From positions 620,001-684,000 of the forward strand of contig OY755184.1 in assembly GCA_963576735.1 (NCBI GenBank): a stretch of 64,000 bases of DNA. Direction: 5' to 3'. This stretch comes from Bedellia somnulentella. Its lineage: Eukaryota > Arthropoda > Insecta > Lepidoptera > Bedelliidae. A program made the position numbers and the translations under genes. The notes under the pieces are model-generated. The model ran no database searches. It was not told the origin of the DNA and saw only the letters and a program-made list of their open reading frames with translations. Below, piece after piece: positions 11,401 through 19,079 of the stretch. Each line of letters starts with the position of its first letter. The first letter of the stretch is position 1.

Positions 11401-14400
11401 GCTCTTCAGAAAATCTGTTGTTGATTCCGTTGATATTGAATGACATGTAATACTTTAATGAACCGTACTATGTATTCATAATTTTATCTAACAAGTGGCC
11501 ACGATAGGTTTGTATCAAATAGGTTCAATCTCTAGAGCGGTGGGTGAAGCTGGTGGGTGCACGGGTAATTCGCGAAACATTCTAATTATGTGATAGTTAA
11601 GCTTTCTTAACATTTAAATTCTATCTGTAAAGGTAGTCAAATAACCGTCCGAATTTGTAAAAAAACGGAGGTAGGGAACGCAAACACTACTTAAAAGTGT
11701 AAAAGAAATAAAGGATAGAAGAATTTTGCGCTGGCAGCCATTGACACGGTAGCTCAATTGGCAGAGTAACGGGCGTTAGTGTCGAAATTTTTCTTTCTTT
11801 TATTTATTAGGATTAATTGTATTTGTATAGTACCTATTCTGAAAAAATAATAAAAAGGACCTTTTTGTATATTATTAACAATAGAAAATAGTAATTTTCT
11901 GACACGTTTGGTATTCATTTTATTGAGATGAAATATTCTTAATTAAGAAATATTTAATAACATAGCAAAATTAATAGCATGCTTAACAAATTTCAAATTT
12001 TATTCAAAGTTACATAATGATTCGCTAGTACTATTACAAGTTTTTCACTAGTATCTCACAGCTACACTACAAACTATAACATTCAAACGAATCATCAAAT
12101 AAAACCATCTAAATACACGCTCAATCGCTAGTATTAATACAGGTTCTTTCACTATTTTCTCATACAAACCATTAAATAAAACCAAATAACATTCTCCCAA
12201 CAGAAAAACATCCAGCTAGATCAACGAACCGAGGAGATCAGAGCGAGCGTAGAGAAGACTTGGAGCGACCGATTGGAAACCGTCAAGAAGGAGGTAGAGG
12301 ATATGAAGAAGATGCACGAGGAACAGATGCATCAGCTGTATGCTAAGTATGTGTATTCATGTAATAATGGATGGAGGTTTGTCAGGATCGTGCAAAGTGG
12401 CAAGGCGATCAATAATGTCTGTCTACTCCAAGCTGCATGATAGTCCAGTGGATAGAACACCCGCCCGAAAAACAGAAGGGCGTGAGTTCCAATCCTGGGA
12501 CGGGCCTACACCAATTTGTCTTTTCTAAAGTCATATGTAGAAGAAGAAGAAGAAGAAGAAGAATAAAGTTTATTCGCAGCAAATATGGCACAAATTAAAA
12601 CACAACACAAAAAATAATAAAACTTAAAACTAAAGAAAAATAAATTTAAAATAAATCAAAAACATTTAAAAGGAAAAGTTAAAAACAAAGTAAACAAACC
12701 TGTGAACAGTGTCAAAAGAAAACAAAATAATAGAAAAAAAAAACAGAGATCATTATAAAATTAAACGGAACTAAACAATAATGTTAAAAACTTTGCGCCC
12801 TTTTGCAGCGAAAGGGCACTGACTCAGCAAAAGCTGCGAGGTTTGACCTCACAGCACTGATTTTCAGTCAGCGCCATCACCAGTGACAACACGAGAGTTA
12901 CACAAGCGGATTATAATACATTACTTATATTTATATATATTTATAACAGTCGATATAAATATATAGCTCATAAATGTTATAAAAAAATAGGACAGAAAAA
13001 AAAAATATATATATATTATTGGTACATTACTATTACATTCTAAAGTATAAATATATAAACAAAATATTCGATATATATTAAATATTATTTTTACTTATAC
13101 ATTAATTATGAAACATAGAAAATAGAAAACAGGATTGGATAGGATAGAATTCTATGAGAAAAATTCTCTATGGAGCCTTGTTGAGCGGGTTTTGAAGGGC
13201 TAGTAGGTACTTTTTAAGCTTGCGCTTAAAAGTGGTCCTACCAGTCACTGCACGTATGGGAGGGGGAATATCGTTCCAGCACTTGGACGCAGCAAACCTA
13301 AAACTACCTCGAAACGCTACTGATCGGTGCAGAGGCAAGATCGCCCTGACTTTGAACTGATAGTCACTTTTAGACCATTGCAGTTTTTTATGCAAATAAG
13401 CCGGTGATTCCAACCTAACCACACCGAACATCAGAGTCGCGAGATGCAAACACCTACGACCCTTTATGTTTAAAAGTTTTGCTTCGTCCAAGTACGGGGT
13501 AATGTGGGAGCGACGAGGAACACGAAAACAAAAACGTGCGCATGCGTTTTGCACACGTTGTATAAGCCTTTGTGTACGACCCAGTATGCAACCACCATAG
13601 ACCACGTCACAATAGTTTACTCTAGACAATATCAACGATTCGCAAAGTTGAACACGCAAATTCTCACTCAGGTAATCGCGTATATTGTATAGTATTTTGA
13701 GTCGATAGAAGCAGTTACTAACTACTGACAGAACATGGTTTTCGAACCGCAGTTCCCCGTCCATCAGTATGCCTAGATTTCGTGCTTCATCGACTCTTTC
13801 TAATGGTTGATCCCTGATAGCGACATCACAAGTCGTTAAGGCCTCCAACGTATTAGAGATTTGAGTCTTAGTACCAAGAACCATGAACTTTGATTTCACC
13901 GGGTTCAGAACAAGGCAATTCTTTTCCGTCCAAGCAGCAATTTGATCTAGATCATCATTTAGTTTTCCTACCGTATTTACTATATTTTTGGGATGACCAG
14001 AAATGTATAGTTGCAAATCATCTGCATATATATGAAACTTGCATTTTTTAATACTATTTACAAGATCTGCAGTGTAGAGAATAAACAGAAGTGGACCCAA
14101 TATCGAACCCTGGGGGACTCCTCGTTCTAGTGTTCTTTCGGAGGATGTAAGGACCACACCATTCCTCTTACGTAATTCGACGAATTGTTTACGGTCGGAC
14201 AAATAACTGTCGAACCAACGAACTGCAGCGACATCAAATCCATAATACGACATCTTGGATAGAGCCAGGGTAGAAAACAAGTATGTGTGGTTAATTTATC
14301 ATGGTTGCTAACGGTGAGGGAAAACATCGTGAGGAAACCCACATGGCTGAGTTGTACTTAGTCATGTGACAGTGTATTCGTACAAAACGGCGATAGGCCT

Positions 14401-15444
14401 GCCCCCTATCACGTGAGTACACTGTCTAAGCAAAACGTGGGTACCTTCTCCGGAAACTAGATAGCGCTTGCCAATTGAGTTCAGGAGTATTGGTACCTCT
14501 GCCAACCCCTTCGGGGATAAACGGCGTGAACGTTTATTATACTCCAATGGGTAGAATGTGCGTGATTATAGGTGTCCACTGGTATAGGTGTCCATAGACC
14601 TTCTTCCAAAAATCCTTAAAATGATCGATTCTTTGTTATTCATGTATATTAACATCCCACAATTTTAAACGCGAACGGTTTTTTCTTGGAATCTGACAAA
14701 TGTAATGTCTTGATTTTTTTTTCTGACTTGAAATGAACAGAAACAATAATATTTTAATTTGACTCGACTCAAAAGTTCACGCTCTATATTCCCGAAGAGG
14801 TGGCAGAAGTACTAATAATTAGTTCGGAAAATGGGGTTTAATGTCACGTGATTAAACTATCGATATCGTCACATGACTAAGTACAGGTTAGCCATATGGG
14901 TTTGCTCACGGTGGATTCCTTCACCGTTAACAACGGTAATAAATATTTAGCCTTATTCTTATGCTTATTCCATTTGTATCTTTTGAATTACCAACCAGTT
15001 AGCTTGTAAGGCATATGCATAGAATACATACATACATACATATTCTCACGCCGTTAGTTCCCATTGGGGTAGGCAGAGACTATCGATCGCCACTTCTTAC
15101 GATCCTGGCAAACCTCTCTGGCTTCGTTTACATCCATCAATCTTTTCATACATGCTCTTTTATTCTTCATACTGCGGACACCTGCCTTTTTGAGCACATT
15201 TTCTATTTGATCCAAATGTGTCCTCCGAGGTCGTCCTCTACTAACATTACCTTCCACATTGGCTCTATATATCTCATAGAATGCAGTATAATATTATATA
15301 TATTTCAGAGTAAAAGTGGCAGTGGCTCGAAAAGACTCAGCGATCCAGGCGTTGAACCGCGACAACGCTAAGTACAAAGAAAACATCACGCTACTCGAAC
15401 AGAAGCTGCAGCAGCAGAGAAAGGATTTCCTCAAACAGAAATAG
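2316..15444 (+). CDS. CEP131: CEP131-like (dilatory) gene, seven 3' exons
   Basis: Seven exons (2316-2452, 7171-7259, 8427-8638, 8997-9109, 9469-9527, 12204-12346, 15309-15444) join in phase into 295 C-terminal residues ending at a TAG. Every intron has AG/GT borders. The product is almost wholly coiled coil, rich in E, K, R and Q. It matches in style and order the C-terminal coiled coil of CEP131/AZI1, including the final segment with the VKVAVARKDSAIQALNR pattern. CEP131 is a centriolar-satellite and transition-zone protein needed for ciliogenesis; the fly homologue is dilatory. The 5' exons lie left of the window. Introns carry an intact RTE, SINE-A copies, a MULE and a CR1-like LINE. Identity rests on remembered family features and could be another ciliary coiled-coil protein; the exon structure itself is firm. 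Confidence 0.65.
2478..2627 (-). repeat. SINE-A copy with internal deletion
   Basis: Minus-strand copy just downstream of the donor at 2453. It retains the CATCGCCCAAAAATC block and both ends but lacks much of the middle. Confidence 0.7.
2796..6208 (+). mobile_element. Full-length RTE-clade LINE
   Basis: The element begins with GTGTAGTGCCGGCATAGAAT, a 5' end also found at the reverse-strand copy near 56550 and in every SINE-A copy. It has a 275-bp 5' leader, one long ORF (3072-6191) and a 3' tail of AAGT repeats directly after the stop. RTE elements typically have a single ORF and end in short tandem repeats rather than poly(A). The 5' flank (GTTAAGTAAAGTAGG) resembles the tail, so a target duplication cannot be told from tail sequence. 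It lies in sense orientation in the CEP131-like intron 2453-7170. Confidence 0.85.
3072..6191 (+). CDS. RTE endonuclease-reverse transcriptase, intact ORF
   Basis: A 1039-aa protein with no stop or frameshift. An AP-type endonuclease fills roughly residues 37-275: CVNETKCKG, ICVYAPD, LGDFNGWVG, MIDFVIVDERL and GTDHF hold the usual Asn, Glu, Asp and His catalytic positions. A linker follows, then the reverse transcriptase at about 530-820: FIDLEKAYDRV (motif A), GVRQGCVASPWLF (motif B) and LLYADDQVLLA (motif C, the YADD box). The C-terminal region ends in a basic [13 protein letters not shown] segment. An alternative start at 3180 (MNVCGG) would begin right at the endonuclease. It nicks target DNA and copies its own RNA there. 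With all key motifs present it may still be active, and it is the likely helper for SINE-A. Confidence 0.9.
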   Translation: MCLSKNQHGDGDKARHLSRHRFSLGEKWAGETRFSTMNVCGGMQEKLDEVCLVMKEKNLDLLCVNETKCKGKEVSQLGSITAIWSGVDPNIRACQGVGLLMSERMVQCMSEHECVSPRLLWVKLKVGLIRLRIICVYAPDMSKALTQREEFWNLLGDVVNGCDLNERIIMLGDFNGWVGVKRNGCERVLGKYGDQRVNENGEKLIEVCLERDLCVTNTLFKHKDIHMYTRQRGSERSMIDFVIVDERLKSKVVDTRVYRGVNVGTDHFLVVSRVRGLFKRWRHRTRVPTTEPSRIRVENLVEDEKIGDEYVKKLDERLSCVEMTDEMEIEDVWSVLKSTLVECATEVCGVSKRKIRPSASWWDKNVKDAVNEKKKAWLDLLAIKASKRMNVCINDDEVERFEDEYKRIKRMVKNKIEQKKRDLKEWSEKKLSNNFQNNQKLFWKYIRRERGVSQNTSTNVMKDEKGELMTDGIRIKRVWKDYFEGLFEKEDDPTTSAIDININCNEVLGDMCESVISMEEIVKAMNCMKLGKAAGYDRVNIEMLRAGKGLVASWLFFLFRKCWALGKVPNDWCRAVIVPLYKGKGSRQVAKNYRGISLLSVVGKLYAKVLIERVMKETDEKIWDVQAGFRKGMGCMDQIFSLRCITEKFLAKNQKVYCTFIDLEKAYDRVVRKNLWEVLSKFGLGSQLIRALESLYEGSSACVRINGENTDWFEISRGVRQGCVASPWLFNLFMDDCLKELRESDYGLRMEGFIIKCLLYADDQVLLASTVNELQEMVNIACKSFERKGMRVNVDKTKTMVFQREESMTECEITIGGKKVEQVKEFVYLGSLFTRDGKCEEDIERRVKKGNAVNGAINSLMSSQFLSEKARMAVHNAVLVPTLMYGSECWAWQKRHESRVNAVEMRSLRSICNVRLCDRVRNSVIRERLGVKDDVVCKIEKGMLRWFGHIERMNDSKLVKEIYRANVEGNVSRGRPRRTHLDQIESVLKKAGVRSMKNKRACMKRLMDVNEAREVCQDRTKWRSIVSAYPNGNNGREYK
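6265..6509. repeat. 245-bp near-perfect palindrome (foldback element)
   Basis: Arms of about 90 bp (6265-6350 and 6425-6509) are inverted copies beginning CACGCTTAATACT, separated by a loop of about 70 bp containing CCCAAGTGAAATTGAACC. The core GTAGAGCATGCT occurs in both arms. There is no coding potential. It may be a small MITE-like foldback, with no clear target duplication. Confidence 0.85.
6689..6936 (+). repeat. SINE-A copy, full length
   Basis: Runs from CTGTGTAGTGTCGGCTTAG to the ATGTATGT tail. It lies about 235 bp upstream of the CEP131-like exon 7171-7259 and is inverted relative to the copy just after that exon. Confidence 0.9.
7171..7259 (+). CDS. CEP131: CEP131-like exon b
   Basis: Acceptor TTATTTTTAG ends at 7170 and donor GTAATT starts at 7260. 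It encodes KWKAEQEQVFEKKQAQIEE and following residues and ends in phase 0. Confidence 0.85.
7283..7525 (-). repeat. SINE-A copy, full length
   Basis: Starts only 23 bp after the donor of exon 7171-7259, in the opposite orientation to the copy upstream of that exon. Confidence 0.9.
7526..7860. other. Intron sequence, nothing recognised
   Basis: About 335 bp between two SINE-A copies in the CEP131-like intron. No coding, RNA or repeat signature was seen. Confidence 0.5.
7861..8110 (+). repeat. SINE-A copy, GATCGTAAGAGG subtype
   Basis: Full length. It differs from the copy at 6689 by GGGTGATCGTAAGAGGCGAC, AAGGGTATAGGGG and CCCGTCACC, marking a second subfamily. The next 316 bases to exon 8427 show nothing else. 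Confidence 0.9.
8427..8638 (+). CDS. CEP131: CEP131-like exon c
   Basis: Acceptor CCAAAATAG ends at 8426 and donor GTATTT starts at 8639. It encodes about 70 residues of very charged coiled coil, for example MKRREEEIIAQHKRERDKE, and ends with two bases (AG) of an Arg codon. Confidence 0.88.
8669..8912 (-). repeat. SINE-A copy
   Basis: Begins 31 bp after the donor of exon 8427-8638, in inverted orientation to the copy at 7861-8110 on the other side of that exon. Confidence 0.9.
8997..9109 (+). CDS. CEP131: CEP131-like exon d
   Basis: Acceptor CTCTGTCAG ends at 8996 and donor GTGAGT starts at 9110. It encodes RNKEQYECELKELAETEQN and onward and ends one base into a Cys codon. Confidence 0.88.
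9141..9390 (-). repeat. SINE-A copy, GTAGCGACATTC subtype
   Basis: Minus-strand copy of the third subfamily (GTAGCGACATTCTAAGCCG at its 5' end). It fills most of the intron between exons d and e. Confidence 0.9.
9469..9527 (+). CDS. CEP131: CEP131-like exon e
   Basis: Acceptor TTATTTCAG ends at 9468 and donor GTAAGA starts at 9528. It encodes CAQLEVEINQLLTRNKVLTD when joined. A nearly identical inverted copy with both splice sites lies at 27586-27644. Confidence 0.9.
9626..9876 (-). repeat. Family C repeat, part 1 (split by the MULE)
   Basis: Holds a tRNA-like segment on the minus strand near 9655-9720, the TTTCTTTCCTTTATTTATT-type tail and the CCTCATGTGGGGATTATTACT end motif. It is broken at 9876 and continues at 11575. 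Confidence 0.75.
9877..11574 (-). mobile_element. Mutator-like (MULE) DNA transposon with 8-bp target duplication
   Basis: The 1698-bp element is flanked by AAACATTC at 9869-9876 and 11575-11582. Imperfect terminal inverted repeats share the ACCCGTGCACCCACC and CTAGAGATTGAAC blocks at both ends. A decayed minus-strand transposase lies inside (10414-10922 and nearby). An 8-bp duplication fits the 8-9 bp usual for MULEs. It inserted into a family C repeat, whose sequence reads on across the junction (ACATTCTAATTATGTG). Confidence 0.85.
10414..11090 (-). pseudogene. MULE transposase remnant
   Basis: Minus-strand fragments in different frames. 10922-10608 holds a MULE core segment (CQVLCDIEEIFIDGTFKTVP, with the Asp of the D-G-T-F motif). 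10599-10414 continues with KPKIVHADFEYAITNALKQF, around the second conserved Asp. Upstream, about 11090-10930, a further piece is interrupted by stops. The frame changes near 10600 and no full-length ORF exists, so this copy is dead. The 5' half of the transposase, including any FLYWCH finger, was not seen. Confidence 0.75.
11575..11815 (+). repeat. Family C repeat, part 2
   Basis: Continuation after the MULE: the body block GTGATAGTTAAGC, then a shortened tRNA-like segment (GACACGGTAGCTCAATTGGC at 11743-11762) and the tail AAATTTTTCTTTCTTTTATT. Confidence 0.75.
11816..12203. other. AT-rich intron sequence
   Basis: 388 bp upstream of exon f, rich in A and T. Nothing is recognised apart from the acceptor CTCCCAACAG at its end. 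Confidence 0.5.
12204..12346 (+). CDS. CEP131: CEP131-like exon f
   Basis: Acceptor ends at 12203 and donor GTATGT starts at 12347. It encodes KNIQLDQRTEEIRASVEK through EEQMHQLYA and ends with two bases of a Lys codon completed by exon g. A short RTE 3' scrap (about 12378-12430) and a SINE-B head follow closely. Confidence 0.9.
12433..12539 (+). repeat. SINE-B head, part 1 (split by a LINE)
   Basis: tRNA-like head (GATAGTCCAGTGGATAGAAC, then TTCCAATCCTGG) and the CACCAATTTGTCTTTTC block. It stops at CATATGT, where the CR1-like LINE begins, and resumes at 14283. Confidence 0.8.
12540..14282 (-). mobile_element. CR1/L2-like LINE, 5'-truncated, inserted in SINE-B
   Basis: The minus-strand 3' end lies at 12540 with a (TTC)n tail. 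The stretch 12560-13160 is its AT-rich 3' UTR. The 5' end is truncated at 14282 within the reverse transcriptase. The SINE reads CATATGT on one side and TATGTGTGG on the other, implying a short TATGT target duplication. Confidence 0.8.
13168..14280 (-). pseudogene. Reverse transcriptase C-terminal part of the CR1/L2-like LINE
   Basis: An open frame of 370 residues begins just after RT motif A (KMSYYGFDVAAVRWFDSYL). It continues through motif B (GVPQGSILGPLLFILYTADL) and motif C (FHIYADDLQLY box), then the thumb and C-terminal region ending in WNDIPPPIR and KRKLKKYLLAL. These are hallmarks of the CR1/L2/Rex group. The coding part is intact as far as it goes, but the endonuclease and first RT motifs are missing through 5' truncation, so it cannot act alone. 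Confidence 0.8.
14283..14545 (+). repeat. SINE-B, part 2
   Basis: Body and 3' part: GTGTGGTTAATTTATCATGG, then ACGGCGATAGGCCTG and CCAACCCCTTCGGGGATAAA. It follows directly on the inserted LINE. Confidence 0.85.
14770..14938 (-). repeat. SINE-B fragment, diverged
   Basis: Matches the 3' and middle parts of the family (CCCGAAGAGGTGGCAGAAGT, then CACATGACTAAGTAC). The tRNA-like head is absent. Confidence 0.65.
15024..15281 (-). pseudogene. RTE 3'-end fragment
   Basis: Minus-strand, 5'-truncated RTE piece encoding the last 67 residues (from [19 protein letters not shown]) and ending in an ATGT-repeat tail at its left edge. It lies just upstream of the final CEP131-like exon. Confidence 0.85.
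15309..15444 (+). CDS. CEP131: CEP131-like terminal exon g with stop codon
   Basis: Acceptor ATATTTCAG ends at 15308. It encodes VKVAVARKDSAIQALNRD and onward, ending LKQK before TAG at 15442-15444. This last segment is the one most like the CEP131 C-terminus. Confidence 0.88.
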
Positions 15445-15469
15445 TTTACACTGATGTAATTATACATAA

Positions 15470-15718
15470 ATACATACACACATATACTCACGGCTGTAAA
15501 TCCCTAGATGGGGTAGCCAGAGCTAAGGAATCAGAAATTCCTCAGCGACTTTTGGAAATGATAGTGGGGAAAAGATGGTAAAATTAAAGGTTGTTTGTGA
15601 TGGGTCTCCAACCGCATCGCCCAAAAATCCCTTTAAAACCCCAATACCGTTAGTCGCCTCTTACGTGCACCCACCGGTAGAAATGGGGTAGTGCTATTCT
15701 AAGCCGACACTACACAGT
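15470..15718 (-). repeat. SINE-A copy, full length
   Basis: Starts 26 bp after the CEP131-like stop codon, so it is probably part of the 3' UTR or immediate downstream DNA. Confidence 0.9.
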
Positions 15719-16378
15719 AATTATATGTATGCTATTCTTGTTATGAACATATTGGTTGGATCATTGTTCTTTTTCCCATAACAATGATGTAGATAATACA
15801 TGGTTATGATATTCTAGTGTATGTATATTTTTATATCTAGTATTATGTTCTATGGTTGTTATTTTTAGTTATATGCCAGAGCTATGTGGTTCGACTCTTA
15901 GTTTGACCTGCGACCACCTCACTAGTCACTACATAAAATTTATTAGCATTAACATCAATAATTAGCGCTACAATTTAATAATATATCACGTCATAATAAC
16001 TGAAATACAACTCAAAATATTATTGATTTCAAGTCAGCAATTTTACCTCCATTCAGTAAGTTGTTGCAAAAAATATCTCCCAATAAATAGTAAAGCGCCA
16101 TCTATTGTAATATTTATGTACCCTTTGGCTTCAAATCCTATAGCGGTTATTTTACTCAACTGAACCCCTCACTAGAGGACACTGCGATAGTATAAATTGA
16201 CTATAATTTAAAAAGTTACATACAAACTTCCTACCCCTATTTCATCCCCTTAGGGTTGGAGATCCAGAAATTTCCTTCTTAATACCCACATACTCTTGGA
16301 GAAAATTTCAAGTTTCTAGGTACAGTAGTTTCTGCTGTGCTTCGATTCTTCAGTCAGTTTTGCCTTTTATATATACAG
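15719..16378. other. Downstream DNA with one dispersed-repeat segment
   Basis: Mostly featureless. 16199-16375 (CATACAAACTTCCTACCCC, then CAAGTTTCTAGGTACAGTAG) has the look of a widespread lepidopteran dispersed repeat I recognise only in general terms. Confidence 0.4.
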
Positions 16379-16560
16379 ATACATACATACATATGCTCAC
16401 AGCTATAAATCTCTAGAAGGGTAGCCAGAGCTAATGAATTGGAAATTCCTCAGCCATGTTTGGAAATTTTTGTGGGGAAAAGATCGTTAAATAAAGGTTT
16501 TCGGTGATGGGTCTCCAACCACATCGCCCAAAAATACCATCAAAGCTCCAAATCCGTTAA
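16379..16560 (-). repeat. SINE-A copy lacking its 5' end
   Basis: Minus-strand copy that stops within the GGGCTTT region and abuts an oppositely oriented SINE-A head at 16565. Confidence 0.8.
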
Positions 16561-16564
16561 ATCT

Positions 16565-16632
16565 GCTGTGTAGTGTCGGAATAGAATAACACTACCCCAT
16601 TTCTTCCGGTGGGTGTACGTAAGAGTAACGGA
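16565..16632 (+). repeat. SINE-A head fragment
   Basis: Only the first 65 bp of the family, from TGTGTAGTGTCGG to GTACGTAAGAG. Confidence 0.8.
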
Positions 16633-16824
16633 TATACAGATCTGTTCTATTTTTTCAAATGCAGTACCGTAGTTAAGAAAATGACATTTCCTTTTTATTT
16701 TTTTATCACTTCTATCATTACCACCACTAGTCCATTAACCAAACTACGGTTAAAGTTTGTGCATGGAAACCTATTGGCAATGTGTTGCCATGACCGGTTT
16801 TTCCCCATTGGATTATTGTATTGC

Positions 16825-17091
16825 CGTGTAGTGTCGACTTTGCCGTGTAGTGTCGGCTTAGAATAACACTACCCCATTTCTACCCGTGGGTGATCGTAAG
16901 AGGCGACTAAGGGTCTAGGGGCTTTTTAAGTGATTTTTGGGCGATGCGGATGGAGACCCGTCACCAAAAACATTTTTTATTTATTATTACCATCTTTTCC
17001 CCCAACAACTTCCAAAAGTGGCTGAGGAATTTCTCATTCCAAAGCTCTGGCTACCCCGTAAGGGATTTATAGCCGTGAGTATATGTATGTA
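16825..17091 (+). repeat. SINE-A copy with doubled 5' end
   Basis: Full-length copy of the GATCGTAAGAGG subtype. The first 18 bases occur twice (16825 and 16843, GCCGTGTAGTGTCG), suggesting template slippage during reverse transcription. Confidence 0.85.
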
Positions 17092-18359
17092 TTATTATAT
17101 TTGTTTTGTACGAAATTATTGATATTGGATACAACGAATGTGAAAATCTTGAGCTATTTTGTTCAGGTTTGAAATTGGTCCATGTTGTCTAAGATGTGTC
17201 TTCGAATTTTCATCTTAATTATTGTCTTTGTAACATCTCTCTTGAGTTATGTTAGTGTTTTAACATGACGATTTTAACGTAACCTTTTGCGAATGCATAA
17301 AGTGTAAATAAACTATGTCAAAAAGCTTTAATATTAATTTATTTTGAATATAATTGTGCGGTTAGTAGATAGTGTTTTGATAAGTTATTGATTATATCGG
17401 TGTCCGTCCTAAGAAATTATGTATGTTTAGTAGTAATTATAACTATGTAGATATATATAGTGTATCTGCCTATGTTGCATTCCATATTATTTATTCAGTT
17501 GAAATGACTAATTAAAGATTCTTTAGTTTAAAAGGTTGTGATGTGTTTGCCAATAAAAGTATTTGTTTCATAAAACTTTCTTTTATTTCTAAAAATTAAA
17601 TCGGTTAGGTTCTACTACATAATAGGGGAGGCAGAGACTATCGATCGCCACTTTGTTTGTACCACTAATTCTACTACTACTAATTCATATCTGATTTGAA
17701 AATCAGATATGAAAAATATTTACTCTCCGCGATGTAGGATATGAGTGAGACGCTGTTATGTGCGAGTGAGTCCGCAGTAGTGTGCGCTCTAACATGACTC
17801 CCACATATATGTATAGATGGGTTTATACTTGCGAATATTACGTTATTGAGAATCATCAAGAGGTAAAAATAAACTTATAAATTTTGTATAAGTAGATTGT
17901 CTCCACAGATCTGTATTTGAATAGATAACGCAAGTGTCATTTCTTGTATAGAAACCAAGCGTGCCATTATTATTCCACCTACTGTGACGTCACATGAGCA
18001 ATTTAGTGATGGGAACTCCCCGTCAGCGCGTAAACGATTCAATCGATTATATTCGAGTGCATCGACAGACGAATGATAAATTGACAGAAGAATGATAAAT
18101 CTAGAATTATTCCTGTATTTTAATAACGCTATTTTCTCATGGTCTCATTTTTATTCTGAGCAACTCTTCTTACATTATTTTCCTCCACCACTACATCTTC
18201 TCGGAGAACAACGATCTAAATTAGTGAGTTAATGAGTCAGTTAGTCAGTGAGTAGTTCAGTAGCCTTTATTATTATAATAACTTGTCCTTATTGATAACC
18301 TTCCTAATTAACTAGTTTTAATAATTTGTTCTCGGAAAGTTACAAAATGATTTATAAAA
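17092..18359. other. Intergenic DNA, possible distal poly(A) signal
   Basis: No gene seen. AATAAA at 17552-17557 could be a distal polyadenylation signal of the CEP131-like gene, 2.1 kb past its stop, but many A-rich matches exist. A scrap of RTE 3' end lies near 17627-17655. Confidence 0.3.
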
Positions 18360-18870
18360 AAACCCCGAGAAAAAAATTTATCTACAAAAAGGAAAGCCAG
18401 TAGAAGGCGCTATGACAAAATATAATACAACCCAGAACTAATTCGGATTTGAAAAAAAAAACAAATAAAATAACTTGTAGAGAAGGAAAAATAATCAAGT
18501 ATTTTTTTTTCGTTGTCTGTTTTTCTCCAGGCTGTTTCTTATAAAAAGTGAGAACTAGAAAGCTGAAATTTTCACAAATGACGTATTTCTGTTGCCGCCA
18601 TAACAACAAATACAAGTAAAAAAATCATTTTAAGGGGGGCCCCTTACAATAAACGTGTTTTTTCCGTATTTGTTTGCTCAATATTAAAACGTTAATAAGT
18701 AGATACTTAAAATTTTCACAGTATATTTACTTGTATATCACCTTTCAAAATAAATAATTAAATAACAGTAAAGTAAATATCAAAGGGACTCCCATACAAA
18801 AACGTTATTTTCTATTATAGATGATAGTACGGAACTCTTCGTTTGTTCAATATTGGAAATAAAAAAAACA
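18360..18870. repeat. Dispersed repeat segment, two related units
   Basis: Two related stretches (18630-18700 and 18780-18855) share a GGG-CCCC/ACTCCC-TTACA/ATACA-AAACGT pattern followed by TTTGTTCAATATT. The upstream part (18500-18620) resembles a common moth repeat. The class is not resolved. Confidence 0.4.
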
Positions 18871-19079
18871 AAGTAGTGTAACAAACTCTTCAACATTTGC
18901 TGAATATGTAGAATTATCAGAAGCAGTAACAGAATTAAATTTTCTCATTTGTGTAATGAATGATGTCTTTACTAAGGTTTGTAAACCAGTTAAAATCTAT
19001 GAAGATAATTCAGCAGCTGTAGCTATTTATTTATTTAAAGCCAACCAACAGTTCAAGAACAGAAATATCACATAAATAA
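18871..19079 (+). pseudogene. copia-type RNase H fragment, 5' part
   Basis: Plus-strand frame reading SSTFAEYVELSEAVTELNF and then IYEDNSAAVAI. This is the RNase H region at the C-terminal end of Ty1/copia Pol, with its conserved Glu and Asp positions. It is cut off near 19079 by unrelated DNA and resumes at 21321. Confidence 0.75.
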
